Shown here piece by piece: positions 24,210 to 25,057 of a DNA stretch of 25,057 nt (within the stretch, counting starts at the first letter, position 1; every line of letters begins with the position of its first letter). The notes under the pieces were generated by a model. That model did not search any database. It had not been told where the DNA came from and was given only the letters and a program-made list of their open reading frames with translations. Source of the DNA: Lentisphaeria bacterium (GTDB lineage: Bacteria > Verrucomicrobiota > Lentisphaeria > Oligosphaerales > Oligosphaeraceae); contig JAEEXV010000042.1 in NCBI GenBank assembly GCA_016287975.1, forward strand, positions 1 through 25,057. Direction: 5' to 3'. The position numbers were made by a program, and so were the translations under genes.

Positions 24210-24865
24210 TTGGGGGCGGGGGTGCTTGTGGCGGCCAGGGTGAGGCCTTTCCAGAGTTCCTTGAAGGCGGGTGGGAGGGTCAGATGCTGAAGAAGGGTGC
24301 TGCGGAGGGCGTCCCAGTCGCGGGACTGCAGCGCGTCGAAGATTCGGCGGTGCGTCACCTGGCTTTCGGCGTGCTGGTCGGTGAAGACTGGGGTGTTCTC
24401 CTCCACGTTTTTACGGTAGAGCACTTTTCGCAGAAAGGAGAACTCGCGGATCAGCAAATTGTCGTGCGAGGCACGGATAAGCGCCGCGTGGAAGTCATAG
24501 TCATTTCGGGAGAAGGAGAGGATGTCGCGCGCGGCAACGGCCTGGTCGATGTCGTCCAGGATGAGCAGGAGCCGCAACATGTCCTCTCGCGTGTGGCGCG
24601 CCATCGCCAGGCGGGCGCCCTCGAACTCCACCATGAAGCGAAGCATCCGCACCGTGTCGAGTTCCGTCGCGCCATAGTCCACAAAACGGTAGCCGCGCAG
24701 GGGCTCGCGCGTGATCAGACCCTCGCCCGCCAGGGTGAGCAGCACCTCACGCGTCTGGCCCCGCTTGACGTTGAGTTGCTCGGAGACGTCGCGCTCGCTG
24801 AACAGGCTGAGGTCGTGGTTGAAATAGACAAAGTTGCGGATGAGGCTTTCCTCGGCGGAAGACAT
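24206..24865 (-). CDS. GntR-family regulator, FCD (FadR-like) subfamily
   Basis: The product is 219 aa. Residues 1-64 form the winged helix-turn-helix (F-S-E-R-D-V-S-E-Q-L-N-V recognition region, then G-L-I-T-R-E-P-L-R-G-Y-R wing). Residues 70-205 form the all-helical FCD ligand domain. D122, H126, H172 and H194 fit the metal-binding set of this domain, which usually senses small carboxylates or sugar acids. GGAG lies 9 bp before the ATG. The stop overlaps the next gene (ATGA), so regulator and GH42-like paralog A are co-translated. It probably controls its own cassette, with the operator near the minisatellite upstream. The ligand is not predictable from sequence. Confidence 0.9.
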   Translation of the reverse strand: MSSAEESLIRNFVYFNHDLSLFSERDVSEQLNVKRGQTREVLLTLAGEGLITREPLRGYRFVDYGATELDTVRMLRFMVEFEGARLAMARHTREDMLRLLLILDDIDQAVAARDILSFSRNDYDFHAALIRASHDNLLIREFSFLRKVLYRKNVEENTPVFTDQHAESQVTHRRIFDALQSRDWDALRSTLLQHLTLPPAFKELWKGLTLAATSTPAPK

Positions 24866-24886
24866 GCGGCGAAACTCCAGGACAAC

Positions 24887-25057
24887 TGGGACGGCTGGGG
24901 CAACTGGGACAACTGGGACAACTGGGACGGCTGGGACGGCTGGGACGGCTGGGACGGCTGGGACGGCTGGGACGGCTGGGACGGCTGGGACGGCTGGGAC
25001 GGCTGGGACGGCTGGGACGGCTGGGACGGCTGGGACGGCTGGGACGGCTGGGACGGC
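24887..25057. repeat. 9-bp minisatellite upstream of the GntR gene (cut by window end)
   Basis: The same TGGGAC(GGC/AAC) unit as upstream of gmhA and in the same orientation. After one GGC unit, a TGGGGCAAC variant and two AAC units, there are 15 perfect TGGGACGGC units from 24923 to the end of the window. The homogeneous block implies recent expansion. It lies 21 bp before the GntR ATG, leaving just room for the ribosome-binding site. The plus strand carries GGG runs with 6-nt loops. Confidence 0.95.

Noticed and set aside
24887..25057. CRISPR array
   Set aside because: The unit is 9 bp, contiguous, without spacers, and no cas gene is near; the same holds for the other three arrays.

Overview
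The window is G+C-rich DNA from a diderm (Gram-negative) bacterium. It carries an LptD-type outer-membrane LPS transporter, a phosphoheptose isomerase, lipobox lipoproteins, a Cache-sensing Ser/Thr kinase with a DWG motif, and planctomycete/verrucomicrobial-style glycoside-hydrolase-like proteins. This mix suits the PVC superphylum (Lentisphaerota, Kiritimatiellota or Verrucomicrobiota). That placement is inference: there is no rRNA or other taxonomic marker here. No tRNA, rRNA, CRISPR array, transposase or phage gene was seen.

Layout. All protein genes except one are on the minus strand. (1) 1-300: a G-run heptamer minisatellite. (2) 351-3651: lptD, and divergent from it a rhomboid protease with a C-terminal DUF6576-like tail. 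(3) 3656-5760: gmhA overlapping a GT39-like membrane glycosyltransferase, preceded by a 9-bp minisatellite that ends 6 bp before the gmhA start. (4) 6054-15488: a small lipoprotein gene, then a compact leftward run read as Sel1-repeat lipoprotein, panB, heptamer minisatellite, panC, 23S rRNA m5U methyltransferase, Ser/Thr kinase with periplasmic Cache domain, and a second membrane glycosyltransferase. Most junctions are overlaps or gaps of 5-10 bp, the exception being the repeat-filled panB-panC gap. (5) 15588-24865: a carbohydrate-type locus read as FCD-type GntR regulator, large GH42-like protein A, GHL10-like TIM-barrel protein, large GH42-like protein B. (6) 24887-25057: the same 9-bp minisatellite again, just upstream of the GntR gene and running off the window.

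How the parts work together. Region 3 and the second glycosyltransferase point to envelope glycan building, with LptD as the final LPS exporter. panB and panC give two consecutive steps of pantothenate synthesis. The GntR cassette looks like a small polysaccharide or glycoconjugate utilisation unit with two diverged paralogous exported proteins around a protein without a signal peptide.

Most notable observations. (a) The tetranucleotide CCGG is almost absent (about 6 sites by eye in roughly 21.4 kb) except in one 3.6-kb segment, 15588 to about 19190, which has about 32 sites and holds GH42-like paralog B. This suggests a methylation or restriction-driven genomic signature and a recently arrived gene. 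(b) The two large paralogs keep the GH42-type Cys4 zinc pattern and a candidate acid/base Glu, but the strand expected to carry the nucleophile Glu reads I-A-L-P or I-A-Y-P. (c) Four minisatellite arrays all have GGG runs at fixed 4- or 6-nt spacing, fitting G-quadruplexes, and three of them lie 6-24 bp upstream of start codons. (d) Two REP-like palindromes differ by two paired, compensatory changes.
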